Below are positions 52,727-61,527 of a DNA stretch of 64,000 nt, one piece after another. The notes under the pieces are model-generated. The model saw only the letters and a program-made list of their open reading frames with translations, was not told the origin of the DNA and ran no database searches. Numbering within the stretch: position 1 is the stretch's first letter; every line of letters starts with the position of its first letter. The stretch covers positions 62,001 to 126,000 of the forward strand of contig NCEB01000003.1 in the NCBI GenBank assembly GCA_002280475.1. Direction: 5' to 3'. The stretch is from Brevundimonas subvibrioides (GTDB lineage: Bacteria; Pseudomonadota; Alphaproteobacteria; Caulobacterales; Caulobacteraceae). A program made the position numbers and the translations under genes.

Positions 52727-53455
52727 ATGAGCAAGCTGGAAACCGTTCCACCGGCCCCCGCCAGACGCGGACGGCCGCCCAAGCTGAAAGCCGAGGCGGC
52801 CGGCGACACGCGCGGCCTGATCCTGGACGCGGCCGAGGACCTGTTCTCCAAGCACGGCTTCTATGGCGTCACCATCCGCGAGGTGGCGCGCGAGGCGGGC
52901 GTGGATACGGCCCTGGTCCACTACTATTTCGGAGCCAAGCGGGGGCTTTTCGACGCGGTCTTCCTGCGCCGGGCCGAGGTGTGGAACAACGAGCGGGTCG
53001 ACGCCGTCAACCGCTACGCGCTGGCGCATTCCAGCAAGGATGGGCCGGGAGCGATGACGCTGGAGGGCCTGCTGCGCGCCTTTCTGGAGCCGCCGTTCCA
53101 GTGGTCGCTGAAAGGCGGGCCGGGGTGGAAGCACTATTCCGCCCTGGTGGCCCAGACCAACGCCAACCCCACCTTCGGTGGCGAGACCATGGCTCGCTAT
53201 TTCGATCCCGCCATCCGGCGGCTGATCGAGCTGGTCAAGGTGGTGATGCCCCAGGCGCGCGAGGTCGATCTGTACTGGGCCTATCACAACCTGTCGGGGG
53301 CCCTGACGCTGACGCTGGGCGAAACCGGGCGGCTGGACCGGCTGTCCGGAGGCCTTTGCCGATCCGGTGACCTGGAGACCGCCTGCGACTATCTGGTGCG
53401 GTTCGCGGCGGCTGGCTTTCGCGCGGTCTGCCCGCCCGATCTTAGCGCAGGGTGA
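52727..53455 (+). CDS. TetR/AcrR family regulator
   Basis: The 242-residue protein has the DNA-binding helices LDAAEDLFSKHGFYGVTIREVAREAGVDTALVHYYF in parts at residues 30-70, and a long ligand domain with NNERVDAVNRYALA. It is divergent from the TonB receptor and presumably represses it. The end overlaps the convergent DUF2141 gene by 14 bases. Confidence 0.9.
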   Translation: MSKLETVPPAPARRGRPPKLKAEAAGDTRGLILDAAEDLFSKHGFYGVTIREVAREAGVDTALVHYYFGAKRGLFDAVFLRRAEVWNNERVDAVNRYALAHSSKDGPGAMTLEGLLRAFLEPPFQWSLKGGPGWKHYSALVAQTNANPTFGGETMARYFDPAIRRLIELVKVVMPQAREVDLYWAYHNLSGALTLTLGETGRLDRLSGGLCRSGDLETACDYLVRFAAAGFRAVCPPDLSAG

Positions 53456-53891
53456 TCGCTTGCTGGGTGCCGGCCACCGGCAGGTCGAAGGCAGCGGCGT
53501 CGAAGGCCGGCGGTCCAAACCGGCCCCGCGCGTCGCGCGAGAAGCCATAGGCCTCCTTGGGCAGACCGATCGGCCACAGGGTCAGCTCGCCGTTGCTGTC
53601 CGCGTCATGGAAGGCCCCTACGGCATAGCGGCCCGGGGGCAGCCCGGTCAGAGTCACGGTCGTGGCCCCTCCGGGTGCCGGGATGATACGGCTCATCACC
53701 GGATTGCGGCTCGCGCGAAAATCGGCGGCGTTGCCGTAGACCGCGATCGCGATCGACCCTCCCGCCCCCTGGGTGCGCAGCGTCAGACGCAGGTCTGCGG
53801 CCTCGGCAGAGACGGCGGTCATAGCCGCGATGGCTGCCGCGACGACGGCAGCGATTGCGGTCGCCGGGCCCGGTCGGATTGCAGTTTTCAT
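53442..53891 (-). CDS. DUF2141 exported protein 1
   Basis: The 149-residue protein has a signal peptide (about residues 1-32, cleavage near AEA-A) and a beta-sandwich core with LRLTLRTQGAGGSIAIAVYG and LPPGRYAVGAFHDADSNGELTLW, the DUF2141 pattern. Function is unknown. A second member stands at 56.2 kb, on the other side of the carotenoid oxygenase. Confidence 0.88.
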   Translation of the reverse strand: MKTAIRPGPATAIAAVVAAAIAAMTAVSAEAADLRLTLRTQGAGGSIAIAVYGNAADFRASRNPVMSRIIPAPGGATTVTLTGLPPGRYAVGAFHDADSNGELTLWPIGLPKEAYGFSRDARGRFGPPAFDAAAFDLPVAGTQQAITLR

Positions 53892-53959
53892 CGAAACGCC
53901 TTCTCGTGGTCGCACCGCCCCGCTTCACCGAAACACCAGACCGAGCGCCCCGTCCAGCC

Positions 53960-54736
53960 ATGACCACCGCCGCGGTCTCCCACAATCGACGGTCACCCTC
54001 TCTGGCACGGTTCGCCCGAGGCATGGCGGTGGCGGCGGCGGCGGGCGTGGTCCTGGCCCTGACCGGCGCCTTTGGCATGTCGAACACCACAGTCTGGATC
54101 CGGCTCGCCTACTGGGTGCCGGTGATGCTGGCAGGCGCTGTCTGGGGGGAGGTCTGTTCGCGGCTGATCGACCGGTGGATCGATATGGACGAGAGGCCGT
54201 GGCTGGCCGTCGCGGCGCTGACGGGCTCCATCACCGGGCCCGTGGCGATCCTTGTCTGGTTCGTGACGGGGCTGGTGTTCGAAGGTCAGGTCTATCCGCT
54301 GAGCACCTTGCCGCTGATGGTCGGGCCGGTGCTGATCGTCACCGCCAGCGTAAGCGCCATCAACGTCTTCCTGGGCAAGGCGCAGCCAGTCCAGACCCAT
54401 GCCGCCGCCGTCGGAGCTCCCGCCGCGCGCTTTCCCGATCGCCTGCCGCCGCGCCTGAGGGGAGCCACGATCCGCGCCGTCCAGGCCGAGGACCACTATC
54501 TGCGCATCCATACCGATCGGGGATCGGACCTGATCCTGATGCGGCTGTCGGACGCCCTGGACGAGCTGGAAGGTCTGGAGGGGTCCCAGACCCATCGCAG
54601 CTGGTGGGTCGCCAGAGACGCGGTGCGCGATGTCGCCCGTGGCGACGGCCGGGCGACGCTGACGCTGGAGGGCGGCGTCGTCGCACCGGTGAGCCGCCGC
54701 TATGCAAAGGCGCTGCGCGACGCGGGCTGGTATTAA
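53960..54736 (+). CDS. Membrane-bound LytTR regulator
   Basis: The 258-residue protein has four hydrophobic segments (about residues 18-150) and a C-terminal LytTR domain (about 165-255) with IRAVQAEDHYLRIHTDRGSDLILMRLSDALDELEG in parts, ending RRYAKALRDAGWY. It may sense a membrane or lipid signal and bind promoters nearby. It is not linked to a histidine kinase. Confidence 0.85.
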   Translation: MTTAAVSHNRRSPSLARFARGMAVAAAAGVVLALTGAFGMSNTTVWIRLAYWVPVMLAGAVWGEVCSRLIDRWIDMDERPWLAVAALTGSITGPVAILVWFVTGLVFEGQVYPLSTLPLMVGPVLIVTASVSAINVFLGKAQPVQTHAAAVGAPAARFPDRLPPRLRGATIRAVQAEDHYLRIHTDRGSDLILMRLSDALDELEGLEGSQTHRSWWVARDAVRDVARGDGRATLTLEGGVVAPVSRRYAKALRDAGWY

Positions 54737-54739
54737 GGT

Positions 54740-56206
54740 CTAGCCCCTCCACGCCCCGTGAAACCCCGCCGGCAGGGCGACGTCGGCCCGCCAGGTCGCC
54801 ACCGGCCCAGCCTCGACAGCCGCCACATCGAAGACGTGCAGTTCGGTGACGCCCTCGGCCAGGTTGATCGACGGGGCGACCAGCCAGGCGTCGCGCTCGG
54901 TGGTCGTTCCCGGCTTGGGCACGAACACGGCCTCTTCCATGATCTGGGTGTCGTCGAAGGCGAAGGCGTGGCTGCGGCCGGTCTTCCAGTCCTGGATCGC
55001 CAGACCGTTCGGCAGCGGACGCGCGCCGCGTTCGCCCGCGACGTGGACGCTGAGGCTGCGTTCCAACCCAGCGCGGCGCGGATCGCCCTTGGGGAACTCG
55101 GCGGCGACGCCTGAAGAGGCAAGATCGGCGCGGCCGTCCGGATGGAGCGTGACCAGCTTCAGCACGCTGGGGGACCCCGGAACCACGCCACGTCCGGCGA
55201 CCAGGACGCGCGCGCCCTCGACGGCGAAGGTGACGTCGTCGTTGGCGGCCACGTCGAAGCGGATCGTGCCGTCCCCCTCGGTCCAGCCGTCGCCCAGATG
55301 GAAGAAGCTGAAGGTCGGCAGCTCATAGACCCGGGTGGCGCTCAGGTCCGCCTTGTCGACCACCAGGACCTGGGTGCCCATCTCGGGACGCCAGTCGAAC
55401 TGGGTCAGGACCGGCATCTGGTTCCGCGCGAAGACCCACGGCTGAAGCACGAAGATCAGGTGGCGCTCGGTCGCGGTGAAGTCGTGCAGATAGCTGGCGC
55501 GCGGCAGGCGGATCACCTGGGCGTCGATCAGTTCGCCGGACCCTTCCAGATGCCAAACGATGGCGCGATCGCCGCTGGTGCCGACGTTCCAGATCGTGCC
55601 GTCGGGCGCGCGACGGGGGTGCGCCTGGAACGGCATCCCCTTCAGGTCGTCGCGCAGGGTGACGAAGCGTTCGGTCGCCAGGGTGGCGGCGTCCATCTGA
55701 AACGGCGATCCCCCCTCCCACAGCGCCCAGACCTTGTCGCCGTGAACGAGGACAGAGGTGTTGGCGGCATTGGCGTCGTCGTTGGAGCCCAGTCGCGCCC
55801 GGGGATCGCCAGCCGTGCCGAAGCCGGGGGTCACGACGGCGTCGAGCTCGGTCTCGGTCCGTCGCTTCGGGGTGTCGGCGAAGCGGGCGGCCAGGGTGAT
55901 GGAGCCGTCCTGAATGTCGAACGACCGCACCAGACCGTCGCCGTCGAACCAGTGGGTGGCCGAGCCGCCCGGCCGCCGGAACTTGCCGGGACCGTTACGG
56001 AACAGCGTGCCCTCCAGCCCGGCGGGGGGCCGCCCGTGCACCAGACGCATGGCACGGGGCGAGACGTCGGCGTCCAGGTCGGCGGTGGCCAGGGCCCAGG
56101 GAGCGGCGGCGTCCTGGGCGATGGCGGCCCATACTGTCTCCGGCGTGGCGACGGCGGCTGACAGGGCGGCGGCACTCATCAGGAAGTGGCGGCGAGAAGG
56201 GTTCAT
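54740..56206 (-). CDS. Carotenoid oxygenase, Tat-exported
   Basis: The 488-residue protein starts NPSRRHFLMSAAALSAAVAT, a twin-arginine signal. Metal-binding His occur in FQAHPRRAPDG, YLHDFTATERH, FFHLGDGWTEGDG and GFHGAW, as in the beta-propeller RPE65/apocarotenoid oxygenases. The family cleaves carotenoids, stilbenes or lignin-related phenolics. Export to the periplasm is unusual for the best-known members. It runs parallel to the DUF2141 gene upstream of it. Confidence 0.88.
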   Translation of the reverse strand: MNPSRRHFLMSAAALSAAVATPETVWAAIAQDAAAPWALATADLDADVSPRAMRLVHGRPPAGLEGTLFRNGPGKFRRPGGSATHWFDGDGLVRSFDIQDGSITLAARFADTPKRRTETELDAVVTPGFGTAGDPRARLGSNDDANAANTSVLVHGDKVWALWEGGSPFQMDAATLATERFVTLRDDLKGMPFQAHPRRAPDGTIWNVGTSGDRAIVWHLEGSGELIDAQVIRLPRASYLHDFTATERHLIFVLQPWVFARNQMPVLTQFDWRPEMGTQVLVVDKADLSATRVYELPTFSFFHLGDGWTEGDGTIRFDVAANDDVTFAVEGARVLVAGRGVVPGSPSVLKLVTLHPDGRADLASSGVAAEFPKGDPRRAGLERSLSVHVAGERGARPLPNGLAIQDWKTGRSHAFAFDDTQIMEEAVFVPKPGTTTERDAWLVAPSINLAEGVTELHVFDVAAVEAGPVATWRADVALPAGFHGAWRG

Positions 56207-56228
56207 GGCGGTGTCCCTGGTCCCTGGC

Positions 56229-56648
56229 CTAGCGGATCGAAATGGTCTGAGTGGTGTCACCCTGGACGATGAAGCGGGCGCGATCCCATCCGGCGGGCCC
56301 CATGTTGCCGACCGCGTTGTTCGAGAAGGCGTACGGTTCGGTCGGCATGCCGAAGGGATTGGCGTCCATGCGGCCGTTGCCGTTGACGTCGTGAAACGCC
56401 TTGATGCCGTATTCGCCGGGTTCCAGGCCCTCGAAGCTGGCCGTGCGCTGTCCAGCCGCCACGTCAATACGGGCCCCGCGGATGGGCTGACCTCCGCTGT
56501 AGGTCGAGGCATCGTACAGGGCGACCATAACGGCACCGGTCTGGGCGGCGGGCTCGAAGGTCACGGTCAAGGCACCGGTGGGCTCGGCGAGGACGGGGGC
56601 GGCGACGCCCAGCGACAGGGCGGCGATCAGGGACAGGGTGCGGATCAT
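56229..56648 (-). CDS. DUF2141 exported protein 2
   Basis: The 139-residue protein has a signal peptide (MIRTLSLIAALSLGVAAPVLA) and LTVTFEPAAQTGAVMVALYD, LEPGEYGIKAFHDVNGNGRMDANPFG. Its second half strongly resembles that of the protein at 53.4 kb (GFHD-N-G-x-P-G), so they are paralogues. It is immediately upstream of the carotenoid oxygenase gene on the same strand. Confidence 0.88.
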   Translation of the reverse strand: MIRTLSLIAALSLGVAAPVLAEPTGALTVTFEPAAQTGAVMVALYDASTYSGGQPIRGARIDVAAGQRTASFEGLEPGEYGIKAFHDVNGNGRMDANPFGMPTEPYAFSNNAVGNMGPAGWDRARFIVQGDTTQTISIR

Positions 56649-56875
56649 GGTGGGGCTCCGGGTTTCTCAGAGAGGAGACCGACCACCGGCCTCCGATGCC
56701 CAGACGGTGCCCCTAGCCCCGCAGCACCGCCACCGGACTTGCGGCGGCGACCGCCCGGATTTCGTGAATGGCACCCGCTGTCCGTTGGCGAAGCGCGAAC
56801 GACCGCGCGGCGTGGCCCCGCTTGCGGGCGCGGTCGGGCGGGCGCACTCTGGCTTCGCAGACCGGAGGCCGTCGG

Positions 56876-57502
56876 ATGTCCGAAGAGATCGTCTTCTACA
56901 CAAACCCCATGTCGCGGGGCCGCATCGTGCGCTGGATGCTGGAGGAAGTCGGTCAGCCCTACCGGACCGAGGTGCTGGACTACGGCACCACCATGAAGGC
57001 GCCGGCGTATCTGGCGATCAATCCAATGGGCAAGGTGCCCGCGATCCGGCATCGGGGCGTGACCGTGACGGAGTGCGCGGCGATCTGCGCCTGTCTGGCC
57101 GACGCCTTTCCGCAGGCCGGACTGGCTCCTGCGCTCGATGACCCGGCGCGCGGGACCTATCTGCGCTGGATGTTCTTCGCGGCCGGTCCAATGGAGGCGG
57201 CGGTGACGGCCAAATCGCTGGGCTGGCAGGCGCCGCCGGAGCGTCAGGGCATGGTGGGTTACGGCAATTTCGACCAGATGGTCGACGCGCTGGAGACCGC
57301 GATCGAAGCCGGGCCCTTCATCCTGGGCGAGCGGTTCAGCGCGGCGGACGTCTATGTCGGATCTCAGATCGGTTGGGGGCTGCAGTTCAAGACCCTGCCG
57401 GAACGGCCGACGTTCGCCGCCTATGCCGCACGGATCCAGGCGCGCCCAGCGGCGGTTCGTGCGGCGGAACTGGACAACGCACTGGTCCCCAACCCCGCCT
57501 GA
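56876..57502 (+). CDS. Glutathione S-transferase family protein
   Basis: The 208-residue protein starts EEIVFYTNPMSRGRIVRWML, a GST_N thioredoxin fold, and has LAINPMGKVPAIRHRGVTVTECAAIC and GPFILGERFSAADVYVGSQ in the helical half. A glutathione-dependent role is likely; substrate unknown. CGGAGG is the ribosome site. Confidence 0.92.
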   Translation: MSEEIVFYTNPMSRGRIVRWMLEEVGQPYRTEVLDYGTTMKAPAYLAINPMGKVPAIRHRGVTVTECAAICACLADAFPQAGLAPALDDPARGTYLRWMFFAAGPMEAAVTAKSLGWQAPPERQGMVGYGNFDQMVDALETAIEAGPFILGERFSAADVYVGSQIGWGLQFKTLPERPTFAAYAARIQARPAAVRAAELDNALVPNPA

Positions 57503-57545
57503 TGCGTTGAAACTCTCAGTGGCCTATCCCGAAAGGAACACGACC

Positions 57546-57782
57546 ATGATCAAACGCCCGTTTGTCACACTCACGATCGCAGGCCTCGCCTTCGCTGCGA
57601 CCGGTTGCGCCATGACGCCCCGCGACGGCGCGCCGCGCGGCTATGCGGCGGATCTGGAGAGGCTGCGTGCGGATTGCACGGCGCGCGAAGGCATTCTGGT
57701 GCCGACGTCGTCAAGCACCGGCCGAGCCGAGACAGACTATGTCTGCGAACTGCGCGGTCCGGCGACCCGGCTGCGCGACTGA
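57546..57782 (+). CDS. Small lipoprotein of unknown function
   Basis: The 78-residue protein begins MIKRPFVTLTIAGLAFAATG followed by CAM, a lipobox with Cys21, then a charged body DLERLRADCTAREGILVPTS. It is downstream of the GST gene with a 43-base gap. Its body has two Cys residues. Confidence 0.8.
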   Translation: MIKRPFVTLTIAGLAFAATGCAMTPRDGAPRGYAADLERLRADCTAREGILVPTSSSTGRAETDYVCELRGPATRLRD

Positions 57783-57788
57783 CCGGCG

Positions 57789-58721
57789 TCAGCCCTCGCC
57801 GAGGCAGCGCAGGGCGACCTCGAGATTTCTCAGTCCGTCCTCGCCGGTGACGGCGGGGGCGGTACCCGTGCGGATCGCGTGCGCGAAGGATTCCAGTTCC
57901 TTCTTAAGCGGTTCATTGGGCCAGGAGTTGACCGCGCGGGTCTGGTAGCTGCCATCCGGCTGCTGGCCGAAATATTCGGTGACCTGGCGGGTCATCAGGT
58001 CGGCGACGACGAACTTGCCCTGGGTCGCCACCTGCAGCGTCCGGACCTTGTAGGGCGTGACCCAGTTGGTGGTGATGTGGGCGATCACCCCATTGTCCAT
58101 GCGGAACTGGAGCAAGGCCGTGTCCTCGCGCTCGGCGCGGGTGCGGGCCAACTGGGGCTGGACCTCGGCGACCTCCGACCCCGTCAGGTGGCGGATGATG
58201 TCGATGTCGTGGACCGCCAGGTCGATCACCACACCGACCTCGCCCATGCGAGGCGGGAAGGGGCCGACGCGGGTGATCTGGATCGAGATGACCTGTTCGT
58301 CGGCGATGGCGCGCTTGACCGCCTCGACCGCCGGATTGAACCGCTCGACCTGACCGACCATCAGCACGCGGTCGTTGGCCTTGGCCGCGTCGATCATGCG
58401 GCGGGCATCGGCGACGGTCGCCGCGATGGGCTTTTCGACCAGGACGTGGACGCCCTTTTCCAGCAGGGCGACGCCGAGGTCGGCGTGGGTGCGGTTGGGC
58501 GTCGAGACCACCGCGGCATCCAGACCGGCGTCGACGAAGGCCTGGGCCGTGCTGACGGCGGTCGCCTCATAGACCTCGGCCACGCCCTGGGCGGTGACGG
58601 CGTCCATGTCGAAGAGGGTCGTCAGGTCGAAGTCGCGGATGTCGGACAGGACCCGCGCATGGTTTCGACCCATGACGCCGACACCGGCGACGCCGACTTT
58701 CAGGGGGGTGGGGTGGCTCAT
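57789..58721 (-). CDS. Gfo/Idh/MocA family oxidoreductase
   Basis: The 310-residue protein has the NAD-binding VGVAGVGVMGRNHARVLSD and the motif VLVEKPIAATVADA with the catalytic Lys, then VGQVERFNPAVEAV, like UDP-N-acetylglucosamine 3-dehydrogenases (WlbA). It follows the aminotransferase gene by 17 bases. Together they would make a 3-amino sugar nucleotide for surface polysaccharide. Confidence 0.88.
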   Translation of the reverse strand: MSHPTPLKVGVAGVGVMGRNHARVLSDIRDFDLTTLFDMDAVTAQGVAEVYEATAVSTAQAFVDAGLDAAVVSTPNRTHADLGVALLEKGVHVLVEKPIAATVADARRMIDAAKANDRVLMVGQVERFNPAVEAVKRAIADEQVISIQITRVGPFPPRMGEVGVVIDLAVHDIDIIRHLTGSEVAEVQPQLARTRAEREDTALLQFRMDNGVIAHITTNWVTPYKVRTLQVATQGKFVVADLMTRQVTEYFGQQPDGSYQTRAVNSWPNEPLKKELESFAHAIRTGTAPAVTGEDGLRNLEVALRCLGEG

Positions 58722-58738
58722 TGGATCAACCCCAGAGA

Positions 58739-59899
58739 TCAGGAACGGAACGAGGCGACGGCCGCGACGATCCGGTCCTGGGTCGCCTCGTCCAGATCGG
58801 AGTGCATCGGCAGGCTGATCACGACCTCCTTCTTGGCCTCGGTCACCGGCAGGCCGCCCGGCCCGCGTGGATGATGCTCATAGGCCGGCTGGAGGTGGCA
58901 GGGGATCGGATAGTAGACGGCGCTGGGCACGCCCTGGTCTTTCAGATGCGCGGCCAGGCCGTCGCGGTTCGGGTGCTCGATCGTATACTGGGCCCAGTTG
59001 GAGACGTTGCCCGCCGGGACATGGGGCACCGCCGCGACGTGGGGCGCGAGCAGGTCGTTGTAGCGGGCGGCGATGCGATTGCGCCATACGATCTCATCGG
59101 GGAAGACCTTCAGCTTCTCGATCAGGACGGCGGCCTGGACGGTGTCGAGGCGGCTGTTCATGCCCACGCGCATGTTCAGATATTTGGTGTCGTGCTCGAA
59201 GGTGCGACCCACCAGATCCTTGGCCACGGCCTTGCCGTGGACGCGGTAGCTGTCGATCTCCTGCGCCAGATCGTCGTCGTTCGTCAGCACCGCTCCGCCG
59301 TCGCCGTAGCAGCCCAGCGGCTTGGCCGGAAAGAAGCTGGCGGTGGTGACATCGGCCCATTTCAGCGGATGAGCGCCGTCCAGGGTGCAGCCGAAGCCTT
59401 GCGCCGAATCCGAGATCAGCTTGAGCCCGTGCGCGTCGCAGATGGCCCGTATCGCCGGATAGTCGGCGGGCTGGCCGAACAGGTCGACGGCGATGACGAC
59501 TTTCGGTTTCAACCGGCCTTCCGCGATTGTCGCCTCGATGGCGGCCTCCAGATGGGCCGGGCTCATGTTGTAGGTGCGGTGGTCGATATCGATGAAGACC
59601 GGTGTGGCCCCCAGCCAGGGCACGACCTCGGCGGTGGCGCAGAAGGTGAAGCTGGCCACGAAGACGGCATCGCCCGGCCGGATGCCCCAAGCCATCAGGG
59701 GCAGGACCAGCGCCTCGGTGCCATTGGCGCAGGACAGGGCGTGCTTGGCCTGTCCGAAGTCGGCCAGCATGCTCTCGAACTCGCGGACCTGGGGGCCCAT
59801 GACATAGGCCCCACCCTCGACAGCGGCCATGACGGCGGCCTCGATCTTGCCGCCCAGACGGCGACGCTGGGCCTGCAGATCGATGAAGGCGATGCTCAT
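58739..59899 (-). CDS. DegT/DnrJ/EryC1 sugar aminotransferase
   Basis: The 386-residue protein has CANGTEALVLPLMAWGIRPGD, ISDSAQGFGCTLDG and the PLP lysine motif SFFPAKPLGCYGDGGAV. This family transaminates keto-sugar nucleotides. Its partner next door is a dehydrogenase, as in the wlbA-wlbC type of pathway. Confidence 0.92.
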   Translation of the reverse strand: MSIAFIDLQAQRRRLGGKIEAAVMAAVEGGAYVMGPQVREFESMLADFGQAKHALSCANGTEALVLPLMAWGIRPGDAVFVASFTFCATAEVVPWLGATPVFIDIDHRTYNMSPAHLEAAIEATIAEGRLKPKVVIAVDLFGQPADYPAIRAICDAHGLKLISDSAQGFGCTLDGAHPLKWADVTTASFFPAKPLGCYGDGGAVLTNDDDLAQEIDSYRVHGKAVAKDLVGRTFEHDTKYLNMRVGMNSRLDTVQAAVLIEKLKVFPDEIVWRNRIAARYNDLLAPHVAAVPHVPAGNVSNWAQYTIEHPNRDGLAAHLKDQGVPSAVYYPIPCHLQPAYEHHPRGPGGLPVTEAKKEVVISLPMHSDLDEATQDRIVAAVASFRS

Positions 59900-60056
59900 G
59901 CGGGAATGCCTCTTTGCGGACGGCGCAACCGTCGAAGGGTGGGCGGCGTCTAACCGAACGCGACGGACCTGCCAAACGGCAGGGGGTCACATCGCGTTGC
60001 GCCTTGCAACGGGGGCTTCTATCGAGACGCTCGCCCACCGCCGGAGTGCCCTCGCC

Positions 60057-60578
60057 TTGTCGCCTGCCCAAAGTCCCGTCCCCGCCGTCTTCCTGGACCG
60101 CGACGGCGTCCTGATCGTCGACAGCGGCTATCCGCATCTGGAGGAGCATCTGGTCCTGATCCCGGGCGCGGCCGACGCCGTGCGACGGCTGAACGCCCTG
60201 GGCTATCTGGTGGTGATCGTCACCAACCAGTCCGGCGTCGCGCGCGGCCTGTTCAGCGAAGACCAGATGAAGGCCTTCAACGCCCTGCTGGTGCGGCGTC
60301 TGGCCGCGAGGGGCGCCCGGATCGGGGCGGTCTACGCCTGTCCCTTCCACGCGGACGCCGAGAACGAGCGGTGGCGGCACCCCGACCACCCCGATCGCAA
60401 GCCCAATCCCGGCATGATCCTGAGGGCGGCGAGCGATCACGGCATCGACCTGAACCGGTCCTTCCTGATCGGCGACCGCCAGAGCGACCTGGAAGCGGCC
60501 CGGCGCGCGGGCGTGTCCGGCTTCCTGTTCGAGACGGGCAATCTGGACGATTTCGTCCGCGACCTGCTGGGCGGCTGA
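60057..60578 (+). CDS. HAD-IIIA phosphatase (GmhB-like) with altered zinc site
   Basis: The 173-residue protein has the HAD motifs FLDRDGVLIVDSGYPH (D14, D16), VIVTNQSGVARGLF and GDRQSDLEAARRAG, as in D-glycero-D-manno-heptose 1,7-bisphosphate phosphatase. The zinc loop reads CPFHADAE...HPDHPDRKP and lacks the two later Cys of GmhB (CxCRKP). TTG at 60057 is the likely start with GGAG upstream. The substrate may therefore differ from heptose bisphosphate. Confidence 0.85.
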   Translation: MSPAQSPVPAVFLDRDGVLIVDSGYPHLEEHLVLIPGAADAVRRLNALGYLVVIVTNQSGVARGLFSEDQMKAFNALLVRRLAARGARIGAVYACPFHADAENERWRHPDHPDRKPNPGMILRAASDHGIDLNRSFLIGDRQSDLEAARRAGVSGFLFETGNLDDFVRDLLGG

Positions 60579-60645
60579 TCGCAATTCTTAGGCCGTTGAA
60601 ATACGATGGTCTCGACGCGGGGGCGTCGCTGCCCGGAGCCTGGAT

Positions 60646-61527
60646 TTGACCGAAGCCCATCCGTTCTCGGAGCGACGCTGGACCGCGTCGGACGGTCTGT
60701 CGCTGTTCGCGCGGGACTATGCCGGCTCCGATGGCCCGGCCCGGCTGCCGGTCATCGCCATCCACGGCCTGACGCGCAACTCGGCTGATTTCGAGCATAT
60801 CGCCGGGCTGATCGCCCGCAGCGGACGGCGGGTGCTGGCGCTCGACGTGCGGGGCCGCGGACGCTCGGACCGGGCGGGCGATCCCATGACCTATCAGCCG
60901 CCGGTCTATGCGAAGGACGTGCTCGCCCTGCTCGAGGCCGCCGGGATCGAGCGCGCGGTCTTTCTCGGCACCTCCATGGGCGGGCTGATCACCATGGCGG
61001 TGACGGCGCTGAAGAGCCGCGTCGTGGCCGCCGCCATCCTGAACGACATCGGACCCGAGGTCGCGCCCGAGGGCCTGGCGCGGATCGCCGCCTATTCCGG
61101 AAAGCCCGTCGAGACCCCGACCTGGGCCGCCGCCGCCGCCTATGCCCGCGAGATCAACGGCGTGGCCTTCCCCCACTATGGCGACGCCGACTGGGACGCC
61201 TTCGCCCGGCGCACCTTCCGCGAAGGGACGGAGGGCGCGCCGGTGCTCAACTACGATCCGGACATCGCGGTGCCGATCAAGGCGGCGGGGGCCAAGGCCC
61301 TGGCGCCGAACCTGTGGCCGTATTTCCGGCGTCTGGCGAGGAAGCGCCCGACCCTGCTGATCCGGGGCGCGACCTCGGACCTGTTGTCGGCCGCGATCGC
61401 CGAAAAGATGCAGAAGGCGGCCCCGACGATGCACTACGCCCAGGTGGCCGGCGTCGGTCACGCGCCGATGCTGGACGAACCCGAGGCCAAGGCCGCCATC
61501 TTCGAGTTCCTGCGCGACCTGCCTTAG
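60646..61527 (+). CDS. Alpha/beta hydrolase
   Basis: The 293-residue protein has the oxyanion HGLTRNSADFEH, nucleophile elbow GTSMGGLIT and the His in GVGHAPMLDEPE near the C-terminus. TTG at 60646 follows GGAG. The substrate is unknown; it resembles alphaproteobacterial esterases. Its end overlaps the ThiE-like gene by four bases. Confidence 0.9.
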   Translation: MTEAHPFSERRWTASDGLSLFARDYAGSDGPARLPVIAIHGLTRNSADFEHIAGLIARSGRRVLALDVRGRGRSDRAGDPMTYQPPVYAKDVLALLEAAGIERAVFLGTSMGGLITMAVTALKSRVVAAAILNDIGPEVAPEGLARIAAYSGKPVETPTWAAAAAYAREINGVAFPHYGDADWDAFARRTFREGTEGAPVLNYDPDIAVPIKAAGAKALAPNLWPYFRRLARKRPTLLIRGATSDLLSAAIAEKMQKAAPTMHYAQVAGVGHAPMLDEPEAKAAIFEFLRDLP

